From the NCBI RefSeq assembly GCF_932294415.1, contig NC_065535.1, positions 68,379,362 through 68,443,361 of the forward strand: a stretch of 64,000 nt of DNA, in the 5' to 3' direction. This document shows, one piece after another, positions 1-12,545 of this stretch (its first letter is position 1; every line of letters begins with the position of its first letter). Under the pieces are notes generated by a model that saw nothing but the letters and a program-made list of their open reading frames with translations, did not search any database and was not told where the DNA came from. Made by a program: the position numbers and the translations under genes. This DNA comes from Quercus robur (Eukaryota > Streptophyta > Magnoliopsida > Fagales > Fagaceae).

Positions 1-1873
1 GCATAAGCTTTCTCGAACAAACATATGAACCATGTTCGGGAAAATCATGAAATGCTCGGGGAACAGCATTATGGAGCACAATCAACTAAGCTGGAACCAA
101 GTTCCAAGGCCATAATTGTTGCATCCCACTCTCACCTAAACACCCACTTAAAACAGATAATATTGGACCTTTAATAGCACTAGCGGTGGCTGTAATCATA
201 ATCTCCCCACTAACCTCAGCTATAGATAGCAGAAGTTTGGGAAGAGGAAGGGGTTCAGAAAAAAAGAGAAAAAACAGTCGATGAGGAAGAGAGGAAGAAT
301 ATTGCTTTAAGTCTCTGTGCCGAGAATGACCCAGAGTAGGAAATCTTAAAGCCCACTCAACAAATAAATTGTGAGTCCAAGTGAGTTCAAGCCCAACAGT
401 CTCATCTCTGGTTTCCACAGTATCTGTTTCGATGAAAATAAGAACGAGAAATATACTAAAAGCCACACAGTTAAATATGTAGGATACTGACCAATGTCAC
501 GTGGCGAGCCAATTACCGCTTACTCGGACGTACTCTCCCACCGAATTTTTGTTAAAGTCGGGGAGGCACGATATGAGCCATACCCATACATCCCTAACTT
601 TCAAGTAATAATCTGTCCTAATGTTACCGCATAGGCTATACATAAAATTGATATCATAGTGGTCTAATTGTAACCCGTATATCTAATTTAAGCGGCTAAC
701 ACAACTCACTACTTGGTAAAAATTAGGAGGGAGTTGGTTGGGACACAAAACATAGAACCTAAGTGTATTGAGTATAAGGGGATCTACGGGGAACCTAACC
801 CCTCCTTCCAAAATGGCGATCAAAGGGAAAAACACTACATGAGGGCGTCGTTGAAGAGTGATGTCACCCTCATGGTAGTAAGCTATACCTACATCCCCGG
901 GAATGTTGTAAGCTACCCTAAAACTAGGCAAAGTTGCTTCAGTGTCAAGAAGGTGTGAATAACCCATTCCTAATACTAGAGTAAGGAAAAGAAATTGAAG
1001 AAAAGGAAGAAGAAAAGAGGATAACTTACTAGGGCTCTAAAAGGAAGTGCTCTTGGTTGGAGGATCTGTGCGCAGGAGGAGTATGCTCAGTAAAGAGAAA
1101 TTTTGTAGAGTAGGGAAGCAAAAAATAAACTGAAGAAACGGAAGGAACTATTTATAGGGTGAAGGCATTTAATGGAGTGGAGAGGCGGAAAAACCTTTCT
1201 GAATTCTTTTTGTAACCCCCACACACGCAGCCTCAGTTCACGAACCGTCAGGTTATGATTGCGGTTAAGCATGACAGCTTGGCATAATGCTCCTTTTGAG
1301 GGAGCATTAATGGCCATCTTGTCCGTTTAATGACTGACGGCTGGTTTCCCTGAGAAGTCTCTGATGCTGGTCGGGTTGTCCTTGATTCATTCCTGGAGGC
1401 CAGGCACAAATCAAAGGAGGGCTATTGTACGGGGAATGGGCCCAGGCCTTATAAAACAGCGTACGATCCCCTTTCCCATCGGACCTTTGATCTTGGGCCG
1501 AACACACTCTAAGGCCCAAATTAAGCCTAAGTGTCATGATGAGCCCATCTTGTCTTGAACATATGAGAAGCGAGCCCCTGCTGATCAACCACGACTTGAA
1601 CGGTAGCATTCTTACTCGGGAAAGCCAACATTCTCAGCGGCCTGATAGTGCCTTGGGGAATATCGCTGCCGAGCAGTCTTTTGGAGGCTGGAACCAGTTC
1701 CAATGCCACTAGCACCATTTCCAACAAACCTAACCCTTATCAGGGATAAGTAGATTGGATCCCACCCACACAAGTGAGATCAGGAGGTAATCATAACGCC
1801 TCCACCCATTTCAAGCTATAAATAGGAGAATAGAACGAGAACAAGGGGTTGGAAATTCTAGAGAGAAAAAGTA

Positions 1874-1907
<34 letters not shown>

Positions 1908-2125
1908 GGAGAGAGAGAGAGCAAATAAGTGAGACCTTAGGGGTGAGCAGCATCGAGAGGAGTGCAAGGGTGTTCATTGGGATTAAGGGAAGCTATAAAG
2001 TGATTTGAGGTGGAACTGCCCTTAGTAGGAAACACTAGGCCCACTATACAAGTAGATTGTGTGCCCAATTCTGATCCTGATCCATATAGTAGAATTTGGG
2101 TACGTATAGTATTCATTTTCAAGAA
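1..2125. mobile_element. Decayed LTR-type repeat, two diverged LTR-like copies
   Basis: Two stretches, about 1-475 and 1560-2125, share the same order of landmarks. These are a 'gctggaaccaagttcc'-like block, a 'gtaatcataa' block followed by a TATA-like 'ctataaatagg', then 'gtaggaaa..cccact..aca' and an A-rich 'gaaaataagaacgaga' end. The similarity is loose, so the element is old. The middle (about 480-1550) has no recognisable coding region. I read this as a non-coding LTR-retrotransposon relic in plus orientation whose left end may lie outside the window. Family is unknown and no target duplication could be assigned. Confidence 0.4.
1875..1921. repeat. (GA)n microsatellite
   Basis: Slightly interrupted GA dinucleotide tract inside the right LTR-like copy, just downstream of the TATA-like motif, where it would lie in a 5' leader. 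Confidence 0.9.
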
Positions 2126-2979
2126 AACGAAAACACTAAAAAGTTGTATTTAATTTTTGTATTCAAATCCTATTTTTTTGGATAATAAAAATGAAAACTG
2201 AATACAAACACAAAGCCAAACAAGTTTTTAGTAGTGGATTCCACAAAAAATTGAAAACGAATACAAAATAAATCCATTTTTTGCTCAAACCAAACAGGCC
2301 TTTAAGATTCAAATCCCCCAACTATATCTCAACTAAAAAAAAGGAAAACCATTTACCTCAACTAAAACCACCATTACATATCACCAAAATCATCCTATTC
2401 ATTACATACAAACACTAGTCACCATGAACCAAAAGTCGCCCCAATCACTCTCTAGTTCACATTCCAGGTCATTATTATCCTATTACCCAAAATCATACTT
2501 AACCCCTTAACAAACCTCCATCCAAAACCAAAAGGATTTAAGATCGTACTTAGGCCCAGTTTAGTATATAAAAAAATTACTATTTAATTTCCCAAATAAA
2601 GGAGACCACAAAGTTCTATTGGTGATATACTTTGTATTTTATTTTATTCTTACAACTAGTTTTGGTGTGAAATATAAAGAGTATATATTAAATTTAAAAA
2701 AAAGAAAGAAAAAAAAGGATCTATAGACAATTCCTATTATTAGGATTAAGAAAAAAAACCTTTTTATTATGAAATCATACTTGTAGTTACTTTTATTATG
2801 TTTTTAATTTGATGTGTTCTAAATTGAATAAATAGTTAGGTTACTTAGTTATATCAATTTTATTCTACTAATATAAATTAATATATAGAAAATAAAATTG
2901 GTGGTAACCCAAAATGGTACGATACATAGGTATCGAGATATATATATATATATATATATATGTAATATGTAATATATAA
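2126..2979. other. AT-rich gene-free stretch
   Basis: No gene seen. It holds a PIF/Tourist-like right end near 2290-2303 ('aaaccaaacaggcct' then TTAA) whose left partner I could not place, and a (TA)n run at about 2938-2961. Confidence 0.5.
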
Positions 2980-3454
2980 CATTGTTATTGATTCTATTCC
3001 GTTCCGGCTGGAACGGTCGAAATTTTTCGTATCGGAATGCAAACTGGTACCGGAATACCCTACATTCCACCTTGGGTCAAATTTCGGTCCGTTGTCCATT
3101 CCGGCCAAATTCCAGCCAATTCTAGCTGAGATGTAAATTTCGGCCGGTATTGGATTTGGCCTGTTATTTAAAAAAAAAAAAAAAAAAGAAGGTTATATTT
3201 GGGAGTTCTTTTGATGATGAATTTGATCCTTCTCTCATGGATGATGATGAGGAGGAAGAGTAAATCTTGTATTATTTGATATTTAGTTATTTATTTATTA
3301 CAATTGAAAATTTTATGTTCTATAAGAATATATATAAATTATTTTTTAAGAACCCTGAAACACCCTGAAACGGTACGCCGAAATCGGCCAGTATCGAAAT
3401 ATTCCATTCCACTAGACAAACCGAAACGGGTCCAAAACGGTATTAATAACAATG
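2980..3454. mobile_element. hAT-like non-autonomous element (475 bp)
   Basis: The element starts CATTGTTATTGAT and the reverse complement of its right end starts CATTGTTATTAAT, giving terminal inverted repeats. It is flanked on both sides by the perfect 8-bp duplication ATATATAA (2972-2979 and 3455-3462). An 8-bp duplication with short inverted ends fits the hAT superfamily. There is no transposase. The interior has degenerate 'cggaatg/ggtacc' sequence near both ends and a poly(A) run near 3171. Confidence 0.7.
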
Positions 3455-3669
3455 ATATATAATATGTTTATGTGATGTGCAGGCGAATCTATATACACAC
3501 ACATGTGCGCATAGTATCATGCCTATGGTTGTCAATTCCCTTCAAATTTGACTTCACCACAAGGCTTAAGTCTTAACTAGCCAACTCCGATTCAAGGGAT
3601 TCATACTTGTAGTCTCATTTGAGGAAACTATAGTGACATTATCTAGTCAACAACAGTCTCTATATTAGG

Positions 3670-4413
3670 CAGGGGCGGAGGGAGGGAGGGAGGGAGGGAG
3701 GGGGGGGGGGGGGGTGGGGGTGGTTGAAGGGGGCACTCCCCCCGGGCTTCTCAAAATTTCTCAAGCAGTAGTGGTGTAAAATGCAGTAAAAGTCCCCACT
3801 TGATAGTTGACACAAAAGACAATCTACTTTTTTTTTTTTTTTTTTTTTTAATATTTATTAGCTTGTCAACAATTGTCAGACAATTTTACATTCACATGGC
3901 AACACTTTTTTTACATAATTGTTCCCATCTAATAGTACCTTTTTTTTTTTGCACACTACTTTGCCAACTAGACTGAAAAAAAAAAAAAAAAAAATACTGA
4001 ATTGGACTTTGAAAGAAAAAATCTATGTTTATATGTAATGTTCCTATTTTAGCGCCTCACCAGTTGGTTTCCCAGCTTACAATTTTTTCTCTAGTTATCA
4101 ACCTTTTCAATATCAAACTTGAGTTTTTGCTATAAACTTGAATTTTAACGACATAAAAAAGTAAAAATGTCTATATGAAATTTTAGAAGCATTCATGGCA
4201 TTGAGTTGTGTATAGCCGAATAGAACTTCATAAGCATATTGCTATATTCTTAATATTTTTACATTAATTTATTTTTCCAATTTATTTTAAGATCCAAATT
4301 ACATGTTTAAATTGTGTGTATTTAGTATCGATTAATTTATCTTAGATTAATTCTACCTTCAATCTTGTCTTTTAATTTTACCCCCCTAACTTGAAATTCT
4401 AGTTCCTCCACTG
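3670..4413. mobile_element. hAT-like non-autonomous element (744 bp) with G-rich end
   Basis: Starts CAGGGGCGGAG and ends CCTCCACTG (reverse complement CAGTGGAGG), the CAGNGG terminus common in hAT elements. The perfect 8-bp duplication ATATTAGG lies at 3662-3669 and 4414-4421. The interior is AT-rich with no transposase. The left end carries GGAGGG repeats merging into an 18-base-scale G run (about 3678-3730). It looks like the same family as the element in GAPC intron 2 (58606-59517). Confidence 0.75.
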
Positions 4414-4528
4414 ATATTAGGTTATATATATATATTAGTTAGTTGAAATAAGAAGTTATTTTTCTTAGTGAAAATATTCAATGCGAAATCATAACATTCT
4501 TATGTATTGCAAAACAAGGTAACACCAC

Positions 4529-4562
4529 TTCTACTCAAAAAAGAAAAAAGAAAAAAAAAAAA
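4529..4562 (+). mobile_element. Tail-only poly(A) insertion
   Basis: AAGGTAACACCAC occurs at 4516-4528 and again at 4563-4575. Between the copies is only TTCTACTC followed by an A-rich tail. A 13-bp target duplication plus an A tail is the signature of LINE-driven target-primed reverse transcription, here with almost no body. Confidence 0.65.
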
Positions 4563-4997
4563 AAGGTAACACCACACTACAGGGAAGAAGGCTGAACTAA
4601 CAAGTACCATTGGTTTATGACCATGAGCTATACTAAAAATCCAGAAGTGTATTTGGTGAATAAATGTTACACCTATACCCACTTCACAAAAGCAAAAATA
4701 AGCCCAATGACACGTGTATGCATACAAAGTAAAATAACCTATAATACATTAAAAAGGCCTATTGAAGATTCAAAATCCCCCCTTAGTTGCTTTTGTAGCC
4801 AGAATTCCTTTCTCCACAGACACAGCAATGTCTCAATACTCCAACATTCCGAAGACAACATATATGTGTCCAATTGATTACAGATAGTCTCATCCACTAT
4901 TAACATCAATAGCATCATCAGCATCATTGGCTTCCCTTTATCTAAAAGGATTGCATTTGCATTAACCCAGTACCTCTTTTTGGCTTGGGAGGATGAT

Positions 4998-7900
4998 TTA
5001 CGAGTAAAATTCATAGGTCTTGGCTTTAATTACGATAGTCCTCAATCCTCCAATTGGGGATAAAATCATTAAGCAAAGGCCAAATGCGATGCAGATCTGA
5101 AATCAATGAAGCCAAATAAGTTCAACTAAACTTAAAGTTCCAAGCAAATCAAAACATAATGACAAAGGAACAAAAATCAAGTGGAACTTACCCAGTTAGT
5201 CCACCAAGATAAACCGAATCTCCTTGGTTTGTAGATGGCAAGCCACATGACACAAGGGAGCTGAGGATTAAAATCAAGAAGAGTCAGAGATTATATGAAA
5301 GTTCTTTTTCTAGGATAGTAATTGCTCCAACAAAATTTACAAATAGCATTTTTCTAAAATTAAGGATGACAAAGATTCATGACAGGGTGTGGCTTACGAA
5401 ATATGTAGTTGGGGCAAAAGCAAATCCACCAAAAAATCCAAGAAGTCCGCCGAAGAAAGGGAAGGTAATGCCAATGAACATGGTAAATGCTGCAATAGAA
5501 AAATGTCATACAAAATTAAGTTCAAACCAAGCCCATAAATTGGTTCTTGATCCCACAACATTGTTTGACATGAGCATAAGGGGGAGAGGAGTTTACTTAC
5601 CCACGTATACATTACGTGTAATGAAACGCAGAGTACTTGTAGGCCGGAAATGCAATTTCTTTACCAATACAGTTTCTATCATGTCAAACACTGGCATTGC
5701 ATAAATCTACATAAAAAAATAAAAAATAAAAAAAATTCAAATGGGAGTTTGATTAATAAGATGTTATGTTATAGATATGAGGAAAAATATGTAAAGCTTA
5801 AACAAATATTGTAGAGTTTGGGCATTACCTGATAGCTTCCAATAACATGGATGACAACAAACATGTTAGCCGTTATAATAAGCCATTTAGGCTTATTTAA
5901 TGAGATGAGAATATTATCTTCAACAGCATTTCCAAACATCCAATATCCAATCAGGGCAACAGGAAAGTAACACAAAGCCACAACTATATAGGCAACGACA
6001 ACTCCCCTCCACATTGGCCCCTTTGATGGCTTTTCTGGTGTAGATGGGATTGTGGCTTGGATCTCCAATACCACATTGTGACCAGCATAGGCAAAAGCCA
6101 CATCACCCAAGGCACTGAAGAAGTTGAACACTGTTCCGGCAGTAGACTTGGCTTTGTAGCCGTATTGCACATCTTGCTGAACACCTTTGTTAAGAGAAGC
6201 TGACCAGGCAATGGTAGAGTAGCTGCCAAACAAAATACCAATCACATATTAGCATATTGCATATTGTTTAGAGAAATGAAACACTATAAGATTAAAGTGC
6301 GTTTGGATGAGCATTTTGCTGATATGCTTATTTGCTGAAAGTTGATTGAAGAAGTATAGTTTTGCATGGAAAAAGCAATGGTTTAAAGAATTGTACATAA
6401 ACCAAAAGCAATGCTTGTTACAAAAGTTGGCACATAATTTTAGAGAAATGAAATGCACATAAGACTTGAGTGTACCTTAAGGACATGACTGCAGCAGCCA
6501 AAGAGATACCGGAGATAGCGTTGAGGTTGGGAAGGTGGGAGAGCACAAAGTGAACAGAGGCAAAGATCATAATGAAGTATGTTAATTTGATACTTTTACA
6601 GTGATCACTAGGTTCAGCACAGACGGTGTCATGGACCTTCTTCAATGATGTCCCACCAGTGACCATATAGACTATGTTCACACCAACTTCAACAATGAGC
6701 TGTTGAGGCACCACAATATAAAGACCAAGCTTTTCACCAAAGGCATGCTGACCCAGTTCATGGTATCTATCAAACCGTTTTCCTGGTACCATTTCGTGCA
6801 TCTCAACCATTTGCCATAGAGTGTACAAAGTAATGATCCAGGATAGAACTAGTATTGCCACACCAGGACCCCTGAAATTGATAAAAGGAAAGCTCAGTTT
6901 TGAAAGTCATTTCTTAATTACCAGACAAAGGTTAACATAATTGTAACACAACATTAAAAACATACCATCCAAGCTCTGACATAGCATAAGGGAGACTGAG
7001 GACACCAGCTCCAACCATGGCAGTGACATTGTGGAAAGCTGAATACCACCATTTTGCATTCCTTGAAGAAGTAATTGGAAGCCAATCATCAATAGCCTTC
7101 TCCTTTGCTAATTTCTCATCAATCTGTATTTGACGATTACACAAGTCTTCATCAGTATCAATGACAGTTTACAAGCAATGCTTTTTTGCTTATTGCTTAT
7201 TTAGTGTTTTTATTTTTTTTTCTTTTTCTTTTTATGTACAATTTTTTTTAAAACTTCATTTTTTTTTTGTTGCCTTATAACTATATTTTTATTCTCTTTG
7301 AATAAATAAGCCAATTCAAAGGAGCACTAAAATCAATAATGTTGGAACTAGAAAAACTAAAAAGAAGAAATATAAATTATTTGTCTCACTTTTTATATTC
7401 CACTTTATACTCCATTAGTCATAACTTGTCATGTATTCATTTGACTTTATTTATAAATTAAATAAAGTTTAAAATGAAAAAAAAAAAAAAATTCAAACAC
7501 TTGTTATTCCATGATTGGTGAAACATGAAGTGGAATACAACAAATGGAACAACTATTTGTATCTAGAAAGAAGTTTTTTTTTTTTTTTTAATAAAAAATA
7601 TAGCTTTTTAGTGGTAACTTAATCCAATAAAATTGAAGTTAGTGAACATCAAGATCAAAAGAAAAAGATAGTGTACTGGTGACCATCATGAATGTGTGCC
7701 TTTCCCTTGAAATTGGAACTCATTTTCATATAAACTAGTTTTGGAGGTAAGCACAAAATAATGATGTTTCCCAAGTGCTGGAGTGGAGGGGTCTATAATT
7801 ACAGATTGCCTTAAAAGTCCTAGGCGCACTAGAGTAATTCTTGAAAGTTGAAGCTTATTATATATTGGGTGATTGACGTATATCAGTTGGCAACTAGGCA

Positions 7901-8500
7901 TATATCCCCAAGTCTTTGGAAAAGTTAAAAGGCCAAACAGTTGCCAACTTGTTAGTTCTCCATGGGCTGCTTATGCAGTAAGTCAACAAAACCTAGTAGA
8001 GGCCCACTCGCCTCCAATCACGTTTCCACTCAATTTGACTTTTTTTTATTTTATTTTATCCTATTCCTAAATATCACTTGGTATCAAATGGAAAAAACTC
8101 CTTTTAGCTCAGCCTGTAATTATTTATCTCTCCCACTTCCCTAGCATGCCGGAAAAGCTCAATTACTTTTTCATGTATTTTAAAAAGCCCCCTACTTGTT
8201 TGTTGCCTTATAAATATTGTTAAAGTTGTTGTGTAATTGTGAGTGATTGAATGATGAATGAAAGCATAAAAGAGAGTATATACAAAAGTTTATGTGGTTT
8301 GGTTTGACGGCCTATGCTTATGGTAAAAGGTCCTTAACGACTATATAATCTAATTAAGCTCTTATTTACAAAGAATCAAATATAGGGTCTATATACTAAA
8401 GAATACTTGATTAACTAACCCTACACTAATCTTAGACTAACCAAATGTAAATTTTTACTTGTTCTACAACTACATGAACCTATAATTAGTTTGGGTCATA

Positions 8501-8537
<37 letters not shown>

Positions 8538-10292
8538 AGGATGTTGTTTTTGACTGGTACTATGTAGAATAATCACTTTTACATTAAGGATCTCCCAATT
8601 TCACTAAAAAAAAAAAACCCTCCTAATCACAGTACCTACTGCGGCTAGTCTACCTTACATGAAACTACTTATAAAAGAAGAATTAATTGTTCTATTCCTT
8701 TAGCAAAAAATAAAAAAAATAATAATAATAAAAAATAAAAAAAAAGGTTCTATTCATGTTTTTAAATAGTATAACAATTAACGAACACGCAAATTTGGTA
8801 ACCATGCATCTTTTCTCTCGTCTTCATTAATTGTTCTATTCATGTCACGCAAAGAAGGCAGAGTCACATGGAACTCGGTATAAAGAAACCGGGTTGTAAC
8901 GAGATCACCGGCCTAAAATTTGGCAGACCTGAGGATGACTCCTATATATATATATACAAAAAAAAATGACTACAAGTTTGGTGTTCAACACAAAATAGAG
9001 TTTTTTTTTTTTTTTGGTGGGTGGAAGAACGCAAAGAATTTTATTAATACATCCCACTAGATGCCAAAATACAACCTCCGTGGAGTTGTTTTTATTTTTT
9101 TATATAAGATATAGTAGAATTTTAATCCGTTTTATAATAATTATCTTTTATATCAATTGATTTTTAGATTTTAGTATTAATGCAAAAAGTTATTTTTTTA
9201 TCATCAATGAACATGGGCCTGTTTGGTAAACAAGTTTAAACTACCGTTTTCATTTTTTAAACAAAATTACATATATTTTTTCACATTTTTTTTTCTACAT
9301 GTATTTTAAAAAATTACAAAAAATATTACTAAAACTTTTCTACCAAACGACTCCAAATTTTATAAAGTTTAAAAATTTTAAGAAAGAAAAAGCCATTATT
9401 TGAAGAAAAATAATGGTAGGGACACAAAAAAAGTCTACCACAACTTGCTACGTGGGAAATTTATAAGCAGCGAAACTAGCATAGACCGAAGCATGACGCG
9501 TATACATTAATTGAAAATATCTTTATTTCTTTCGGCTAAGATCCGTTTAAGGCAGAGGAGAAAATCACATGAGAGCAGCAAGAGGGGTCCACGCGTGAAT
9601 TAAGAAGAGCCCAACAATCAACATGCAACGATGGGCTAACTTCTTCTAAATCTAAAGATGCCGTAAAGAAAGGGTTGAGTTAATTAAGGAAGAGTCTTCT
9701 TTCCTTTACCCAATTCTCTACTCATAACCATTTCATGATCTCATGCTTGGGAAAAATTTGAATCAGAAAGACCAATAGTTTATGTTTATTAGATTAGGCT
9801 AATGAAGAAGAAAATTGTGTCGTAGCACAGTACGTTACATACTTACATTATTATTTTTTTGGCTGAAGTCAAGTACATACTCCCATTATAATGTAATGTA
9901 ACAACAAACATTTGACCCCAATAAAATTATATAGTGATTATATATATTTATAAAGTGAGACAAACCAATGAAAAATATTTATAAACCTGTAAATTTAGTT
10001 TTGTGAATGTTACGTATTCTAGCCAGTTTTCATTTTCTTTCCTTCAAAAGGAAATCTCTCTTCAGACTCAGAGAACTCAAAAAGTCCTAATTCATAACTA
10101 AGAAGAAGAAGAAGAAGAAAGAAAAACATTGCACACAAAAGCATACAGAAAATTTAAACAAGAAAGAAAAAAAGCTAAAGACAGAAGTCCAACAACTTAG
10201 GAAATTTAAAGTATCAGAAATTTGAGAGAAAGAGAGAGACTAACTTCAGAACGGGCATATGAGTCTTGGTCGGTTGGAGCTTGAGTTCCCAT
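4998..10292 (-). CDS. LHT: LHT-type lysine/histidine (broad amino-acid) transporter, spliced
   Basis: Proton-coupled amino-acid permease of the plasma membrane (AAAP family, LHT clade); LHT1-type members take up neutral and acidic amino acids. My exon model is: 10292-10245, 7123-6966, 6871-6476, 6222-5829, 5706-5601, 5489-5398, 5260-5192, 5096-4998. All introns are GT..AG, frames agree, and the total is 453 codons plus stop, close to Arabidopsis LHT1. Seen in the translation: [16 protein letters not shown] start, [20 protein letters not shown], the family block [21 protein letters not shown], 10-11 hydrophobic helices, and the family's C-terminus [16 protein letters not shown]. The first intron is 3.1 kb and AT-rich. 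A truncated LINE-like 3' tail lies in it at about 9001-9085 (minus strand, poly(A)). The precise LHT paralog is inferred only from context. Confidence 0.92.
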
Positions 10293-10402
10293 GGCTTTGT
10301 TCACTGTGGTGAATTGCAAATAGCAGAAGAAGGAGATGAGGCAAAAGGGTGTGAATGAATTCAAAACAAGTTAGAGCTTAGAATTCGAAATGGGTCTCTC
10401 TG

Positions 10403-10410
10403 TATTTAAA
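10403..10410 (-). promoter_or_regulatory. Possible TATA box of the LHT gene
   Basis: On the minus strand TTTAAATA lies about 110 bp upstream of the LHT start codon, in a region otherwise made of GA-rich leader-like sequence. Weak motif evidence only. Confidence 0.3.
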
Positions 10411-10792
10411 GGGAAATGATGTATGAGAACAGCTGTGTACCTGAGACATGAGATTCTGAGAGAGAGAGAGAGAGATCTTGAAAGTGACGTTTTTTTTTTT
10501 TGTGTTTGTCTTTCATCTACAGACTTCAAAAGCAGGAATTATTTATTTATGTTTTTTAATAGCTTAGGACCACATTCTTTTTGACCATTTTTTTTTTCCT
10601 ACAATTTTAAACTCGTCGGTTGTAAGCGATTTTTTATCAATTATCTATGGGCCATCATTTTCCTTCGTCACTCACATATTTCCATGTAACAGTTGTGGAA
10701 AAAGAGTTGTGAGATAAGCCATTATACTAGATTTTCTCTCTTTAAAAAAAAAAAAAAAAAAAAAAGAAGAAGAAGCAATGACCTTTATAATA

Positions 10793-10949
10793 AATGAGTA
10801 ATTTTAATACCACATAAAATGTTACAACTATATATTCAATGCACTACATTGTAACTGATTGACTCTCACTTTCATGTTCACAACTTTTTTTTACTACTTA
10901 TAAACCTATAATGTGAACAGTTGAAACATTTCATGTGGTTTTAAAATTT
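10793..10949. mobile_element. MULE-like MITE (157 bp)
   Basis: Terminal inverted repeats centre on ACCACATAAAATGTTACAAC (left) and the reverse complement of GTTGAAACATTTCATGTGGT (right). The 9-bp duplication TTTATAATA is at 10784-10792 and 10950-10958. The size of the duplication fits Mutator-like elements. Related to the MITE at 54030-54199. Confidence 0.65.
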
Positions 10950-11202
10950 TTTATAATATATAGATAACATGTTTACATGCAATCCAGGAATTTCCATGAA
11001 ACACAATCCTCAGCCGGCGGCCCACCACTCCGGCAGGACAGTAACTTTTTTATATAAATAACATCCATAAAATATATATCCAATTATAAAAATGGATAAC
11101 GGTAAAAAATGTATCAATTCTTTTATTTTTTATTTTAAAAGCATCTTGAATTATCAAATTATCAAATAAGTTGCATTTGCAAGTTGTAACATAGTGATAA
11201 TC

Positions 11203-11226
11203 ATTTACCAAAACAAAAAAAAAAAA
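11203..11226 (+). mobile_element. Tail-only poly(A) insertion
   Basis: AACATAGTGATAATC (15 bp) occurs at 11188-11202 and 11227-11241. Between the copies is ATTTACCAAAAC plus a run of A. Same type as the insertion at 4529. Confidence 0.65.
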
Positions 11227-11775
11227 AACATAGTGATAATCGATTTTTTTTTTATGCCACGTCCAAATTTAACATCTGGCTACTGGGTAAAACGATGTGG
11301 TAAATTTTGATTATGTCTTATTATAATAGGAAGGAACCGACGTGATACTTTCCATGACTATACATTTTATTAACCAAAAAAAAAAAAAAAACCACAGTAT
11401 TACTGTTACTTACACATCATTATTGTCAAATGGTTTGCTTAAAAAATGACTAATTGTCAACCTATAAATCTACACAAACAAAAATATAAAAAGATTTGGC
11501 CAATTGGTTTCGAGTCTTTTGAGTTTTGACCCGCAATCAGTCCTATAAGTAAAAGTATAAGATAAAAATAGGTTTTCGTAATTCATAAATGGTAATTTTC
11601 TATTTTATACTCAAACCCATTCAGAATATGCCAGAGCGGCAAGTAAAACGCATTGTTGCACAGCTCTAAAAAGTAAAAAATAATTAGAGTAATTTTAATT
11701 ACAACGTCATGATTACGGGGAGGCTTCGAAAATTTTGACAATGGAATAGCTGTGCTGCGTTTATACACGTAACTA

Positions 11776-12536
11776 GGAGATTCTAGCCTTTTACCCTTAA
11801 TTTTTAAAAAATTTAGCAATATGCCTCTATTTCGAAAACATATAGGGATATGCCCCTGTTTCGACACTCGATTACCTTAAAATCGAGTTTCAATGAAATA
11901 CTCGATTCGTAGAAAATCGAGTTATACCGAATAAAACTATAAAAAAAAAAAAAAAATGGAACTCGATTTTAGGGAAGTCGAGTTCCAAAACGCCGCTATA
12001 GGGCTTTAAAATGCCGCTATAGGGCTTAAAAACGCCACTATAGGACCCCTTGAAGCTGGTATGGGACGTATAAAGTTTTTTGCATGAAAACGCCGCTATA
12101 GGGCTCTAAAACGTCACTATAGGGCACCCAGAACAGGCCGATTACTAATTAAAAATTTTTGCAGGAAAACGCCGCTATAGGGTCTTCAAACGTCACTATA
12201 GGGCTTAAAAACGCCACTATAGGGCACCCTGAATATGGGCCAATTACACTTATAAAAAATTGCAGGAAAACGTCGCTATATGGCTTTAAAACATCACTAT
12301 AGAGCTTAGAAACGCCACTATAGGGCTCCCTGAATATGGGGCAATCGCACTTATAAAATTTTTTTTTGTATGGAACTCGATTTCTTGAAACTCGAGTTCC
12401 ATGGAAATTTTTTTTTTTTAAAATATTTTTTTTAAGTTTGATCAGGCATAACTCGATTTTCTACAAATCGAGTATCAAAACATGGGCATATTGCCAATTT
12501 TTTAAAAAAATTAAGGGTAAAATGCCAGAATCTCCC
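11776..12536. mobile_element. MULE-type non-autonomous element with CTATAGGG module array (761 bp)
   Basis: Long terminal inverted repeats of about 50 bp: the left end runs GGAGATTCTAGCCTTTTACC.. and the right end reads GGGAGATTCTGGCATTTTACC.. on the other strand. The perfect 9-bp duplication ACGTAACTA (11767-11775, 12537-12545) points to a Mutator-like element. Inside each inverted repeat lie TCGAG/CTCGA hairpins (for example ACTCGATTTTCTACAAATCG). The core, 11987 to about 12330, is about four diverged copies of a unit near 105 bp. Each unit carries two or three short modules of the form ACGYCRCTATAGGG, eleven in all, followed by 'accctgaatatgggccaat' and a 'ttgcagg' spacer. No open reading frame. 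Confidence 0.75.
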
Positions 12537-12545
12537 ACGTAACTA

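Noticed and set aside
86-466. Open frame of 126 codons on the minus strand
   Set aside because: Lies in the LTR-like repeat, antisense to its TATA motif, with no family resemblance or splice context.
9215-9350. Tourist-like MITE ('gggcctgtttggt ... accaaacgactcc')
   Set aside because: Ends look right but no TTA/TAA duplication is found on either side, so it was not listed as a defined element.
11987-12330. Regular short repeats with spacers, CRISPR-like at first sight
   Set aside because: The setting is a plant nuclear element with inverted ends and a target duplication. Repeat and spacer lengths vary and the spacers are themselves related.
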